41,830 bases of DNA from Amycolatopsis sp. CA-128772 (GTDB lineage: Bacteria; Actinomycetota; Actinomycetes; Mycobacteriales; Pseudonocardiaceae). The notes below the pieces were generated by a model, which did no database searches, was not told the DNA's origin, and worked only from the letters and a program-made list of their open reading frames with translations. Below, piece by piece: positions 23,620-31,935 of the stretch; position 1 is the first letter of the stretch, and each line of letters begins with the position of its first letter. A program made the position numbers and the translations under genes. Where the stretch lies: assembly GCF_002904295.1 (NCBI RefSeq), contig NZ_PPHG01000070.1, positions 1 to 41,830 on the forward strand. Reading direction: 5' to 3'.

Positions 23620-23847
23620 GTGCCCCTCGTGCCGAACCGGGTCGACGTCCCGGTCACCATCGACGAGTCGAAGTGCCTCGACGGCTGCCGGCTCTGCGTC
23701 GACATGTGCCCGCTCGACTCCCTCGCCATCGACCCGGACACCGACAAGGCGTACATGCACGTCGACGAGTGCTGGTACTGCGGGCCGTGCGCGGCGCGCT
23801 GCCCGACCGGCGCGGTGACCATCACCATGCCGTACCTGCTGCGGTGA
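23620..23847 (+). CDS. 2[4Fe-4S] ferredoxin, AprB-like
   Basis: 75 residues from GTG 23620. Two clusters are spaced as C19-x3-C23-x2-C26-x3-C30-P and C51-x2-C54-x2-C57-x3-C61-P; the second is typical, the first has an extra residue after C19. The short intercluster sequence with MHVDECWYCGPC is like the beta subunit of adenylylsulfate reductase and of fumarate-reductase-like flavoproteins. GTGA overlaps the next gene. It probably carries electrons to or from the flavoprotein encoded at the end of the operon; both belong to one transcript. Confidence 0.92.
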   Translation: MPLVPNRVDVPVTIDESKCLDGCRLCVDMCPLDSLAIDPDTDKAYMHVDECWYCGPCAARCPTGAVTITMPYLLR

Positions 23848-25232
23848 AGGGCGTCCGGATCCTGCTCGCCGCCGCGCTGCTGGCCGCGGGCTGCACCGCG
23901 AACGCGTCCACTTCGGACGACGTCGACGTCGTCATCGGCTACCAGTCGAAGACGATCAACACCGTCACCGCGGGCACGCTGCTGCGGTCGCTCGGGTCGT
24001 TCGAGAAGCGCCTCACCGACCTGGGCCGGCGGGACGGGAAGCGCTATCACGTCACCTGGCAGGACTACTCGACCGGCGCGCCGATCACCGCGCAGATGGT
24101 GGCCGGCAAGATCGACATCGGCTCGATGGGCGACTACCCGTTGCTCATCAACGGTTCCCGCACGCAGGAATTCGGCGACGGCCGGACCAAGCTGGTCGCG
24201 GCCACCGGCTACAACCTCCTGGGCGCGCTGAACATGGTCGTCGTGCCGCCGGGCTCGCCGGCCCACACCCTGGCCGACCTGCGCGGGAAGAAGATCTCGG
24301 CCAGCATCGGCTCGGCCGGGCACGGCACCACCGTGCACGCCCTGCAGAACATCGGCATCGGCCCCGACGACGTCCACCTGCAGAACCAGGCGCCCGCGGT
24401 CGGCGTGTCCGGGCTGCAGTCCGGCGCGGTCGACGCGCTCGGCCAGTTCGTCGCGTGGCCCGGGCAGCTCGTGTTCGCGAACCAGGCGCGGCTGCTCTAC
24501 GACGGCTCGGCGCTGAACCTGCCGACGTGGCACGGCGTCGTCATCCGGAAGTCCTATGCGGACAGTCACCACGACGTCGTCACGGAGTTCCTGCGCGCGC
24601 AACGCGATGCTACCGATTACCTGCACGCGCACCCGATGGACGCCGCGGTGAAGGTGGCCTCCGCGACCAAGCTGCCGGCCGAGGTCGTCTACCTCTACAA
24701 CGGCGCCGGCGGCATGGTCACCTTCGACCTGCCGCTGAAGCGCCCGCTGGTCGACGCGCTGGCGACGGACGCGCCGTTCCTGCGTTCGATCGGCAACATC
24801 AAGGAGCTCGACCTCGGCGCGTTCGTCGACGACCGCTACCTGCGTGAGATCTACGGTCCGGCTTACGACACCGCAGCGTCCTCATTGGACAATTCGGCGC
24901 CGGTCACCGGGTTCGACACCACGTGCTCGCAACCGGTCACCGATCCGCGGACCGCCGGCGAGCTGTGGCTGGCCGGGGAGTCCGTGACGCACCCCGCGGC
25001 GACACCGGCGTGCCTGCTCGAAGCCGTGGCCCACGCGGGAAAGCCGGTGCGCGCCGCCTACGTCCCGGACGCGGCCACGGGCACCCGCTGGTTCGCCGAC
25101 AAGGCCGTCTGGGTGCGGGACGCGGGCGGCGCGCTGCTGCCGTTCACCACCGAAGACGGCGCCCGCGCCCACCTGGCCGGACACCCCGGCTCGATCGTCA
25201 GCTACGCGCAAGCCGTGGAGGAGTCCCGATGA
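23844..25232 (+). CDS. Lipoprotein substrate-binding protein with C-terminal NosL-like domain
   Basis: 462 residues from GTG 23844. Lipobox LLAAGC with acyl Cys at 17. Residues 25-330 form an SsuA/TauA/NrtA-like periplasmic-binding domain (VVIGYQSKTINTVTAGTLL, and the GSAGHGTTVHAL anion-loop region). Residues about 340-462 resemble NosL, the membrane-anchored copper chaperone of nitrous oxide reductase: CSQPVTDPRTAGELWLAGE, PACLLEAVAHAG, and TRWFADKAVWV...LPFTTEDGARAHL. The copper-binding CGM of NosL is CSQP here, so metal binding by that motif is doubtful. Overlaps by 4 bp on both sides. The fusion is unusual; the parts are recognised by eye, not by search. Confidence 0.85.
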   Translation: MKGVRILLAAALLAAGCTANASTSDDVDVVIGYQSKTINTVTAGTLLRSLGSFEKRLTDLGRRDGKRYHVTWQDYSTGAPITAQMVAGKIDIGSMGDYPLLINGSRTQEFGDGRTKLVAATGYNLLGALNMVVVPPGSPAHTLADLRGKKISASIGSAGHGTTVHALQNIGIGPDDVHLQNQAPAVGVSGLQSGAVDALGQFVAWPGQLVFANQARLLYDGSALNLPTWHGVVIRKSYADSHHDVVTEFLRAQRDATDYLHAHPMDAAVKVASATKLPAEVVYLYNGAGGMVTFDLPLKRPLVDALATDAPFLRSIGNIKELDLGAFVDDRYLREIYGPAYDTAASSLDNSAPVTGFDTTCSQPVTDPRTAGELWLAGESVTHPAATPACLLEAVAHAGKPVRAAYVPDAATGTRWFADKAVWVRDAGGALLPFTTEDGARAHLAGHPGSIVSYAQAVEESR

Positions 25233-26062
25233 CCCAGACCCTCGAACACGAACCCACCGTCGTCGAAGCCCCGCCGCCGCCGCCGAGACGGCGCGTCAGC
25301 CGGCTCGCCGTCCGCGCGGGCAGCATCGTCGCCGCGCTGGTCGTGTGGGAGCTGCTGACGGCGTTCGACGTCGATCTGTGGCTGCACTTCGACCGCCTGC
25401 CGACGCCGGTCGAGGTCGCCCGCGACCTCGGCTACCAGCTCGGCACCGCCGTCTACTACCAGGACCTGCTCGATTCCCTGCGCCGGATCGTGACCGGTTT
25501 CGCGCTGGCCGCGGTGTTCGGCATCGCGCTCGGCACGGCGATCGCGCGCTCCCGCGGCACGTCCGACGTCGTCCAGCCGCTGCTGGAGGTGCTGCGGCCG
25601 ATCCCGGCCATCGCCATGGTGCCGATCGCGATCCTGCTGTTCCCCAGCAACGAGCAGGGCATCGTCTTCATCACCTTCGTCGCCGCGTTCTTCCCGGTCG
25701 TGGTCAGCACGCGGCACGCGGTGCGCGCGCTGCCGGTGGTCTGGGAGGACGCGATCCGCACGATGGGCGGCTCGCGGCGGCGCGTGCTGTGGAACGTCGT
25801 GCTGCCGGGCGCGCTGCCCGGCGTGTTCGGCGGCCTGTCCGTCGGCATGGGCGTCTCGTGGATCTGCGTGATCTCGGCGGAGATGATCTCCGGTGAATTC
25901 GGCGTCGGCTACCGGACGTGGCAGGCGTACACCGTCGTCGACTACCCCGGCGTGATCGTCGGGATGCTCACCATCGGCCTGCTCGGCTGGCTCACGTCGG
26001 CCGCCGTCGAACTACTCGGCCGCCGCGCCACCCGCTGGCTGCCCCGAGGGGAGAACTCGTGA
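25229..26062 (+). CDS. ABC transporter permease, SsuC/TauC type
   Basis: 277 residues with an N-terminal Pro-rich tail (EAPPPPPRRR), six predicted transmembrane helices and the binding-protein-dependent EAA loop (DAIRTMGGSRRRVLWNVVLPGALPGV). ATGA overlap with the binding protein before it and GTGA with the ATPase after it indicate one complex. The family imports sulfonates, nitrate, taurine or thiamin precursors. Confidence 0.93.
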   Translation: MTQTLEHEPTVVEAPPPPPRRRVSRLAVRAGSIVAALVVWELLTAFDVDLWLHFDRLPTPVEVARDLGYQLGTAVYYQDLLDSLRRIVTGFALAAVFGIALGTAIARSRGTSDVVQPLLEVLRPIPAIAMVPIAILLFPSNEQGIVFITFVAAFFPVVVSTRHAVRALPVVWEDAIRTMGGSRRRVLWNVVLPGALPGVFGGLSVGMGVSWICVISAEMISGEFGVGYRTWQAYTVVDYPGVIVGMLTIGLLGWLTSAAVELLGRRATRWLPRGENS

Positions 26063-26778
26063 CCCTGCGCATCGAGAACCTGACCGTCCACTACGGACCG
26101 CGGCCGGTGCTGACCGGCGTCGACCTCGAAGTCGGCGACGCCGAAATTCTGGCCGTCACCGGGCCGTCCGGCTGCGGCAAGTCGACGCTGCTGCGCACCC
26201 TGGCCGGGCTGCTGCCGGTGTCGTCGGGCCGGGTCCTGTCCGCGGGTGTCCCGGTGACCGGGACGTCGGCCGAGCGCGCGCTGGTGTTCCAGGACGACGG
26301 GCTGCTGCCGTGGCGTTCGGTGCGCCGCAACGTCGAGCTGCCGCTGGCCATCCGGCGCGTGCCGCGGGCCCAGCGGCGGTCCGAAGCGGAGTCGTGGCTG
26401 ACGCAGGTCGGGCTGGCCGGCTACGAGGACCACCTGCCGCGGGAGCTGTCCGGCGGCATGCGCCAGCGCGTCCAGCTCGCCCGCACCCTGGCCGGTTCGC
26501 CGCGGGTGATCCTGGCGGACGAGCCGTTCGGGGCGCTGGACGCCCAGACCCGCACGGCCATGCAGCGCCTGCTCGTCGACGTCTGGCGCAAGCGGCCGAC
26601 GACGGTGGTGTTCGTAACCCACGACGTCGACGAGGCGCTGTTCCTGGCCGACCGCGTGGCGGTGCTGACCCGCGACGGGCGGCTGGCGAAGGTCGTCGAG
26701 TCGTCGCGGCCGCGGACGGCCGAGCCCGCGGTGGAAACCGAGCGCGCCGAGGTGCTGGACGGGCTGGTGGCGGCATGA
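26059..26778 (+). CDS. ABC transporter ATPase, SsuB/TauB type
   Basis: 239 residues from GTG 26059. Walker A GPSGCGKST (35-43), Q-loop FQDDGLLPWRS, signature LSGGMRQR, Walker B VILADEPFGALD and H-loop THDVDEAL are all present. The PWRSVRRNVELPLAIRR segment is characteristic of SsuB/TauB/NrtD. It energises the permease encoded immediately before it, and its stop overlaps the flavoprotein start. Confidence 0.95.
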   Translation: MTLRIENLTVHYGPRPVLTGVDLEVGDAEILAVTGPSGCGKSTLLRTLAGLLPVSSGRVLSAGVPVTGTSAERALVFQDDGLLPWRSVRRNVELPLAIRRVPRAQRRSEAESWLTQVGLAGYEDHLPRELSGGMRQRVQLARTLAGSPRVILADEPFGALDAQTRTAMQRLLVDVWRKRPTTVVFVTHDVDEALFLADRVAVLTRDGRLAKVVESSRPRTAEPAVETERAEVLDGLVAA

Positions 26779-29447
26779 CGTTCGAGGCACCGCCGGTGTC
26801 CACGCGGACCCACTTCGAGACGGACGTCCTCGTCATCGGCGGCGGCACGGCCGGCACCATGGCCGCGCTGACCGCCGCCGAGAACGGCGCGAACGTGCTG
26901 CTGCTGGAGAAAGCGCACGTCCGGCATTCGGGCGCGCTGGCGATGGGCATGGACGGCGTCAACAACGCGGTCATCCCGGGCAAGGCGACGCCGGAGGACT
27001 ACGTCGCCGAGATCACCCGCGCCAACGACGGCGTCGTCAACCAGTCCACTGTGTACCAGACCGCGCGCCGCGGGTTCGCCATGGTGCAGCGGCTGGAGAA
27101 GTACGGCGTCAAGTTCGAAAAGGACGAGTACGGCGAGTACGCCGTGCGGCGCGTGCACCGGTCCGGCAGCTACGTCCTGCCGATGCCGGAGGGCAAGGAC
27201 ATCAAGAAGGTGCTGTACCGCGTGCTGCGCGCGAAGCACATGCGCGAGCGCATCACGATCGAGAACCGCGTGATGCCGGTGCGGGTGCTGACCTCCGGCG
27301 GGCGCGCGGTCGGCGCCGCCGGGTTCAACACGCGGACCGGCGAGTTCGTCACGGTCTCGGCGTCCGCGGTGATTCTCGCGACCGGCCCGTGTGGACGGCT
27401 GGGGCTGCCGGCGAGCGGCTACCTCTACGGCACGTACGAGAACCCGACCAACGCGGGCGACGGCTACGCGATGGCGTACCACGCGGGCGCCGAGCTGTCG
27501 GGGATCGAGTGCTTCCAGATCAACCCGCTGATCAAGGACTACAACGGCCCGGCCTGCGCCTACGTCGCCAACCCGTTCGGCGGCTACCAGGTCAACGCGG
27601 CCGGCGACCGGTTCGTCGACTGCGACTACTGGTCCGGGCAGATGATGGCCGAGGTGGCGCGCGAGATCTCGTCGGCGCGCGGGCCGATCTACCTCAAACT
27701 GACGCACCTGCCGGAGGAGACGCTCGGCGCGCTGGAGAACATCCTGCACACGACCGAACGGCCGACGCGCGGGACGTTCCACGCCACCCGCGGCCACGAC
27801 TACCGCACCCACGACGTCGAGATGCACATCTCGGAAATCGGGCTGTGCGGCGGGCATTCGGCGTCCGGGGTCTGGGTCGACGAGAACGGCGCGACGACCG
27901 TGCCGGGCCTGTACGCGGCGGGCGACCTCGCCTGCGTGCCGCACAACTACATGATCGGCGCGTTCGTCTACGGCGACCTCGCGGGTGCGCACGCTTCGGG
28001 CTCGCTGCGCCCGCTCGTCGCCTTGCCCGAGGACCAGATCGCGCTCGCCCACGAGCTGATCTACCGGCCACTGTCCACTCCAGACGGTCCGCCGCAGCAG
28101 CAGGTGGAGTACAAGCTGCGCCGGTTCGTCAACGACTACGTGGCGCCGCCCAAGACGACGGCGAAGCTGGAGATCGCGCTGGAGACGTTCGCGCGGATGT
28201 CCGGCGAAATCGCCTCGATGGGCGCGCGAACACCGCACGAGCTGATGCGGTGCGCCGAGGTGACGTTCATCCGGGACTGCGCCGAGATGGCGGCGCGGGC
28301 GTCGCTGGTGCGGACCGAGAGCCGGTGGGGGCTGTACCACGACCGGACCGACCACCCGGGCCGCGACGACGTCTCGTGGCTGGCGCACCTGAACCTGCGC
28401 AGGACGGCGGCCGGCGAGATGGAGTTCGTCAAGCGGCCGGTGCCGCCGTACGTCGTGCCGGTGCCGGAGTTCTCGGTGCCGGAGTTCGCGCCCGAGGTCC
28501 TCGGCACGCACACGGCGTTCACCGGGCACACCCCGCCGGACGTCGTCACCGCGGCGCCGGCGCGGATGCATTCGTCGCCGCGGGTGCTGGAAGTCGTCGC
28601 CCTCGCGCAGGAGCAGCCGTCCCTCGAGGCGCTGGCGTCCTATTTGGCCGATCCGGACGCCGAGGTGCGCACGACGGCGATCGCGGCGCTCACCGAGTCG
28701 GCCCCGGACGGCTTCGGGGCCGCGCTGGTCACGGCGTTGCACGACATCGACGCCCGGGTGCGGGCCGCGGCGGCGGCCGGGCTGCGGGAGCTGGTGGAGG
28801 TGCTGCCGCCGTCTTCTCCCCTCGGAGACGGGCTGCGGTCGGCGCGGTCGGTGTCCGACGCGGACGTGCGGTCGGTGGCCCTGGACGTCCTGCGGGCGCT
28901 GCGGCTCGGCGATGCGCCGTTGTTCGCCGCCTCGCTGGCCGACCCGGCGGTCGTCGTCCGGCTGGAGGCGGTCCGCGGCCTGGTGTCGCTGGACGCCGCC
29001 TCGGCGCTGGCGGAGGCGGCCTCGGACGCGTCACGCGAGATCCGCGTCGCGGCGGCGGCCGGGCTGGGGACGATCGGCGACCCGCGCTCGACGGACACGG
29101 TCGCGGCGCTGGCGGCGGACCCGGACCCGCTGGTCCGCGCGGCCGCGTTGACGGCCGCGGCCGACCTCGGCTGCGGCGGCGACCTGGCCCGGCTGGCGGC
29201 CGCGGCGGTGGCCGACCCGGCGTGGCAGGTGCGGCGCGGGGCGGCGACGGCCCTGGGCGCGCTGGCCACGCCGTCGGAGCCGCTGCTGGCGGCGTTGTCC
29301 GACGAGCACCCGAACGTCCGGCGCGCGGCCGTCCAGGCGCTGGGCAAGTGGGCGGCGCAACCGGCGGTGGCCGAGCGGCTGCGGGCGCGCCGGACGGACT
29401 CGGACGCCGACGTCCGCGCGTACACGCGGATGGCCCTCGGCGGTTAG
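26775..29447 (+). CDS. AprA/FrdA-type FAD oxidoreductase with C-terminal HEAT repeats
   Basis: 890 residues. Residues 1-560 are a flavoprotein of the succinate dehydrogenase/fumarate reductase/adenylylsulfate reductase class: dinucleotide motif GGGTAG (22-27), E46 at the end of beta-2, an AprA-like RVLTSGGRAVGAAGFNTRTG, and the FAD C-terminal motif GLYAAGDLACVPHNYMIGA. Residues about 598-890 are Ala-rich helical pairs with DPDAEVRTTAI-, DIDARVRAAAA-, DPDPLVRAAAL- and DEHPNVRRAAV-type turns, i.e. HEAT/PBS-lyase repeats, giving a protein-binding solenoid. ATGA coupled to the ATPase gene. Together with the ferredoxin it makes an AprAB-like pair. Substrate not known; succinate-type substrate residues were not assignable by eye. 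Confidence 0.88.
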   Translation: MTFEAPPVSTRTHFETDVLVIGGGTAGTMAALTAAENGANVLLLEKAHVRHSGALAMGMDGVNNAVIPGKATPEDYVAEITRANDGVVNQSTVYQTARRGFAMVQRLEKYGVKFEKDEYGEYAVRRVHRSGSYVLPMPEGKDIKKVLYRVLRAKHMRERITIENRVMPVRVLTSGGRAVGAAGFNTRTGEFVTVSASAVILATGPCGRLGLPASGYLYGTYENPTNAGDGYAMAYHAGAELSGIECFQINPLIKDYNGPACAYVANPFGGYQVNAAGDRFVDCDYWSGQMMAEVAREISSARGPIYLKLTHLPEETLGALENILHTTERPTRGTFHATRGHDYRTHDVEMHISEIGLCGGHSASGVWVDENGATTVPGLYAAGDLACVPHNYMIGAFVYGDLAGAHASGSLRPLVALPEDQIALAHELIYRPLSTPDGPPQQQVEYKLRRFVNDYVAPPKTTAKLEIALETFARMSGEIASMGARTPHELMRCAEVTFIRDCAEMAARASLVRTESRWGLYHDRTDHPGRDDVSWLAHLNLRRTAAGEMEFVKRPVPPYVVPVPEFSVPEFAPEVLGTHTAFTGHTPPDVVTAAPARMHSSPRVLEVVALAQEQPSLEALASYLADPDAEVRTTAIAALTESAPDGFGAALVTALHDIDARVRAAAAAGLRELVEVLPPSSPLGDGLRSARSVSDADVRSVALDVLRALRLGDAPLFAASLADPAVVVRLEAVRGLVSLDAASALAEAASDASREIRVAAAAGLGTIGDPRSTDTVAALAADPDPLVRAAALTAAADLGCGGDLARLAAAAVADPAWQVRRGAATALGALATPSEPLLAALSDEHPNVRRAAVQALGKWAAQPAVAERLRARRTDSDADVRAYTRMALGG

Positions 29448-29457
29448 GCTGCCCGGC

Positions 29458-29928
29458 ATGGGTTCGGGAGCGCACCGCCGGTCGACGGTGGCGGTGAAGG
29501 AGTCGCTGCGGGAGCTGCGCAACCAGCTGTCGCTGCTGAACCACCAGGTCAGCGCGCACCTGGCGCTCAAGGACGTCGACCTGGACTGCCTGGAGCTGAT
29601 CGGGCGGCACGGCCCGCTGAGCCCGAGCGCGCTGGCCCGCCGCGCGGGCCTGCACCCGGCGACGATGACGGGCATCCTCGACCGCCTGCAGAAGGGCGGC
29701 TGGATCGTCCGCGAGCGCGACCCGGAGGCCGCCGACCGCCGTTCGGTGGCGGTGCGCGCCGTCCGCGGCCGCACCGGCGAGCTGTTCCGGCTCTACGCGG
29801 GGATGAACACGGCGATGGACGAGCTGTGCGCCGGCTACAGCGAGGAGGAGCTGGCCCTGATCGCCGGCTTCCTGAGCCGGGCGACGTCGGCGGGTCACAC
29901 GGCAACGGGCGACCTGGCCAACGGCTGA
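29458..29928 (+). CDS. MarR family regulator
   Basis: 156 residues from ATG 29458, 11 bp after the flavoprotein stop. Winged HTH with LSPSALARRAGLHPATMTGILDRLQKGGWIVRERDPEAADRR, the wing D-x-R being canonical. Flanking helices form the dimerisation region. It may be the last gene of the redox-transport transcript or regulate the methyltransferase that follows. Confidence 0.9.
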   Translation: MGSGAHRRSTVAVKESLRELRNQLSLLNHQVSAHLALKDVDLDCLELIGRHGPLSPSALARRAGLHPATMTGILDRLQKGGWIVRERDPEAADRRSVAVRAVRGRTGELFRLYAGMNTAMDELCAGYSEEELALIAGFLSRATSAGHTATGDLANG

Positions 29929-29956
29929 CCAGCGGGTTTGTGCTGTACTGCGTCCC

Positions 29957-30733
29957 ATGTGGCAGTCGGGCGACGCGTACGAGGCGTTCATGGGGCGGTG
30001 GAGCCGCCGGCTCGCGGAAGCGTTCGTGCGGCAGCTCGACGTCCCGCCGAGCCGCCGCTGGCTCGACGTCGGCTGCGGCACCGGCGCGCTGACGGCGGCG
30101 GTGCTGGCCGCGGCCGACCCGGCGGAGGTGGCCGGCGTGGACCCGTCCGAGGGGTTCCTGGCGGCCGCCCGCGAGCGCGTGCCCGACCCGCGGGCGTCGT
30201 TCACCCTCGCCGACGCTCGCGAGCTGCCCTTCCCGGACGACCGCTTCGACGTCGTGGCGTCCGGGCTGGTCCTCAACTTCGTACCGGACCCGGCGACGGC
30301 CGCGGCGGAGATCAAGCGCGTGACCGCCCCGGGCGGCCGCGCCGTGGCCTACGTGTGGGACCTGGCCCACGGCATGGAGCTGCTCCGGCACTTTTGGGAC
30401 GCCGCAGCCAAAACCGACCCGGCGGCCGCGGACCTGCACGAAGGCCGCCGGTACCCACTCTGCCGCCCGGAGCCGTTCGGCCGGTTGTGGACGGAAGCGG
30501 GCCTGACGGCGGTGACGGTCGACGAGCTCACGATCCCCACACCATTCGCGAACTTCGACGACTACTGGCAGCCGTTCCTCGGCCGGCAAGGCCCGGGCCC
30601 GGCGTACCTGGCGACGCTGCCGGAGTCCCATCGTGACCGGATCCGAGATTTGCTGCGCACCCATCTGCCGACGAACCCGGACGGCTCGATCCCGCTGACG
30701 GCCCGCGCGTGGGTGGTCAGCGGAACGGCCTGA
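29957..30733 (+). CDS. Class I SAM-dependent methyltransferase, UbiE/Methyltransf_11 type
   Basis: 258 residues from ATG 29957. Motif I LDVGCGTGALTAAVL, acidic D at the end of beta-2 (GVDPSEGFLAAAR), post-I DARELPFPDDRFDVV and motif LVLNFVPDPATAAAEIKRV are all typical of small-molecule methyltransferases. Substrate unknown. It begins 28 bp after marR. Its last ~32 nt are partly repeated twice downstream (30750 and 30792 onward). Confidence 0.9.
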   Translation: MWQSGDAYEAFMGRWSRRLAEAFVRQLDVPPSRRWLDVGCGTGALTAAVLAAADPAEVAGVDPSEGFLAAARERVPDPRASFTLADARELPFPDDRFDVVASGLVLNFVPDPATAAAEIKRVTAPGGRAVAYVWDLAHGMELLRHFWDAAAKTDPAAADLHEGRRYPLCRPEPFGRLWTEAGLTAVTVDELTIPTPFANFDDYWQPFLGRQGPGPAYLATLPESHRDRIRDLLRTHLPTNPDGSIPLTARAWVVSGTA

Positions 30734-30832
30734 GGAGTATCCGGCCAGATCGATCCCGCCGACGACCCGCGAGCAGGTGGTGCACGAAGCCGCCCGGCCG
30801 ACGACCCGCGAGCGGGTGAAGCGTGAACCGGC
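30686..30832 (+). repeat. Degenerate tandem copies of the methyltransferase 3' end
   Basis: The final codons of the methyltransferase from 30686 (TCGATCCCGCTGACGGCCCG) resemble 30750-30781 at an offset of 64 bp, about 26 matches in 32 by eye. A 22-bp core at 30758-30779 recurs at 30797-30818 with one mismatch. The copies lie between the stop codon and the terminator at 30839. Confidence 0.6.
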
Positions 30833-30838
30833 CTGACC

Positions 30839-30872
30839 ACCGCCGGCCGCCCTCGTCCGGGCGGCCGGCGGT
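30839..30872. terminator. Strong bidirectional hairpin terminator
   Basis: Perfect 14-bp arms, 30839-30852 and 30859-30872, with a 6-nt loop, between the rightward methyltransferase and leftward Opu-type binding-protein gene. It starts 5 bp beyond the latter's stop. Confidence 0.8.
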
Positions 30873-30877
30873 TCGGG

Positions 30878-31807
30878 TCAGAGACCGGCCTGGGCCAGCC
30901 AGTCCTTCGCGACGTCCGCGGCCTGCTCGCCGTCGGAGTCGACCTTCTTGTTCAGGTCGCGCATCACGTCCGTCGTCAGCTTCGCGCTGACCGCGTTCAC
31001 CGCCGTGGCGAAGTCGGCGCCGCGCTCGTCGAGCACCTTCTTGTTCACCGCCGGCACCACGTTCTCGGTCGGCACGATGTTGAGGTCGTCCTTCAGCACG
31101 GTGTACTTCGAGTCGCCGGTCAGCGGGCTGACCGAGTCGACCGGGATGACCGTGACGGCCCCGGACTTGAGCTGCTCGACCCGCGGCCCGGCCTCCTGGA
31201 TCGTCTGGAAGCTGATGTTCGTCAGCTTGTAGACGTCCTTGAAGCCGAGGTAGCACGGAAGCCGCTTCTCGCACTCCGGCGGCCCCGCCATGATGACCTT
31301 GTCCAGCTTCTTGAGGTCGCTGATCGATGCGATCCCCTTGTCCTTGGCCAGGTCGGACTTGATGATGTAGGTGTTCTTGTCCTCGGCCGGCGCGAAGTTC
31401 AGCAGGCCGACGCCGCTGGGCTCGAACAGCTTCGCCAGCTGGTCGTGCTCCTCCGCCGCGGTCTTGCCGGCCTCCTTGCCGAAGCCGGTCGTGATCGCCG
31501 CGCCCTGGTACTCCGGGATGAACTGCAGTTCGCCGGACTTCAGCGACGGGTAGATCAGCTCCCGCGACCCCAGGTTCAGCTTGCGCGTGACCGGGTAGCC
31601 CTTGGCCTCCAGCGCCTGCGCGTAGATCTCGGCCAGGATCTGGCTGTCGGTGAAGTTGAAGGACGCGACGACGATCGGCGCCCCGCCCTTGCCCTGCGCG
31701 GCGGGCTTGTCACCGCTGTCGCTGCCGCCGCAGGCGGCCAAACCGAGCGTTGCCGCGACGGCCACCGCCACCACGGACGCGTTCCGGAACCAGCGCACGA
31801 ATCCCAC
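30878..31807 (-). CDS. Glycine betaine/choline/carnitine substrate-binding lipoprotein (OpuC/ProX type)
   Basis: 309 residues from GTG 31805-31807 (MGFVRWFRNASVV), preceded by GAGGGA. Signal peptide ends in lipobox LAAC. The mature protein has a periplasmic-binding type 2 fold of the OpuAC group: IVVASFNFTDSQILAEIYAQALEAKGYPV, GSRELIYPSLKSGELQFIPEYQGA and the C-terminal PTENVVPAVNKKVL. It delivers compatible solutes to the permeases encoded divergently at 31936 and 32625. Confidence 0.9.
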   Translation of the reverse strand: MGFVRWFRNASVVAVAVAATLGLAACGGSDSGDKPAAQGKGGAPIVVASFNFTDSQILAEIYAQALEAKGYPVTRKLNLGSRELIYPSLKSGELQFIPEYQGAAITTGFGKEAGKTAAEEHDQLAKLFEPSGVGLLNFAPAEDKNTYIIKSDLAKDKGIASISDLKKLDKVIMAGPPECEKRLPCYLGFKDVYKLTNISFQTIQEAGPRVEQLKSGAVTVIPVDSVSPLTGDSKYTVLKDDLNIVPTENVVPAVNKKVLDERGADFATAVNAVSAKLTTDVMRDLNKKVDSDGEQAADVAKDWLAQAGL

Positions 31808-31935
31808 TCCCTCGTCACTCGAACAGACGAAAGGACCCTAGCCCCGTCCACCGACAAGAAACCACATCGTGGGACGAAGACCCCAGAATTCCCAACCGGC
31901 GGAATTTTCCCGCCCGATCGGGGTAGGGTCGGCCG

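Noticed and set aside
22812..25232. 806-codon gene spanning the regulator, ferredoxin and binding protein
   Set aside because: Its first 344 codons are a shadow of the GntR and ferredoxin genes; lipobox and GTGA overlap mark the true start at 23844.
26310..29497. Long alternative frames across the flavoprotein
   Set aside because: Arg/Pro/Gly-rich low-complexity translations typical of shadow frames; the flavoprotein frame carries all motifs.
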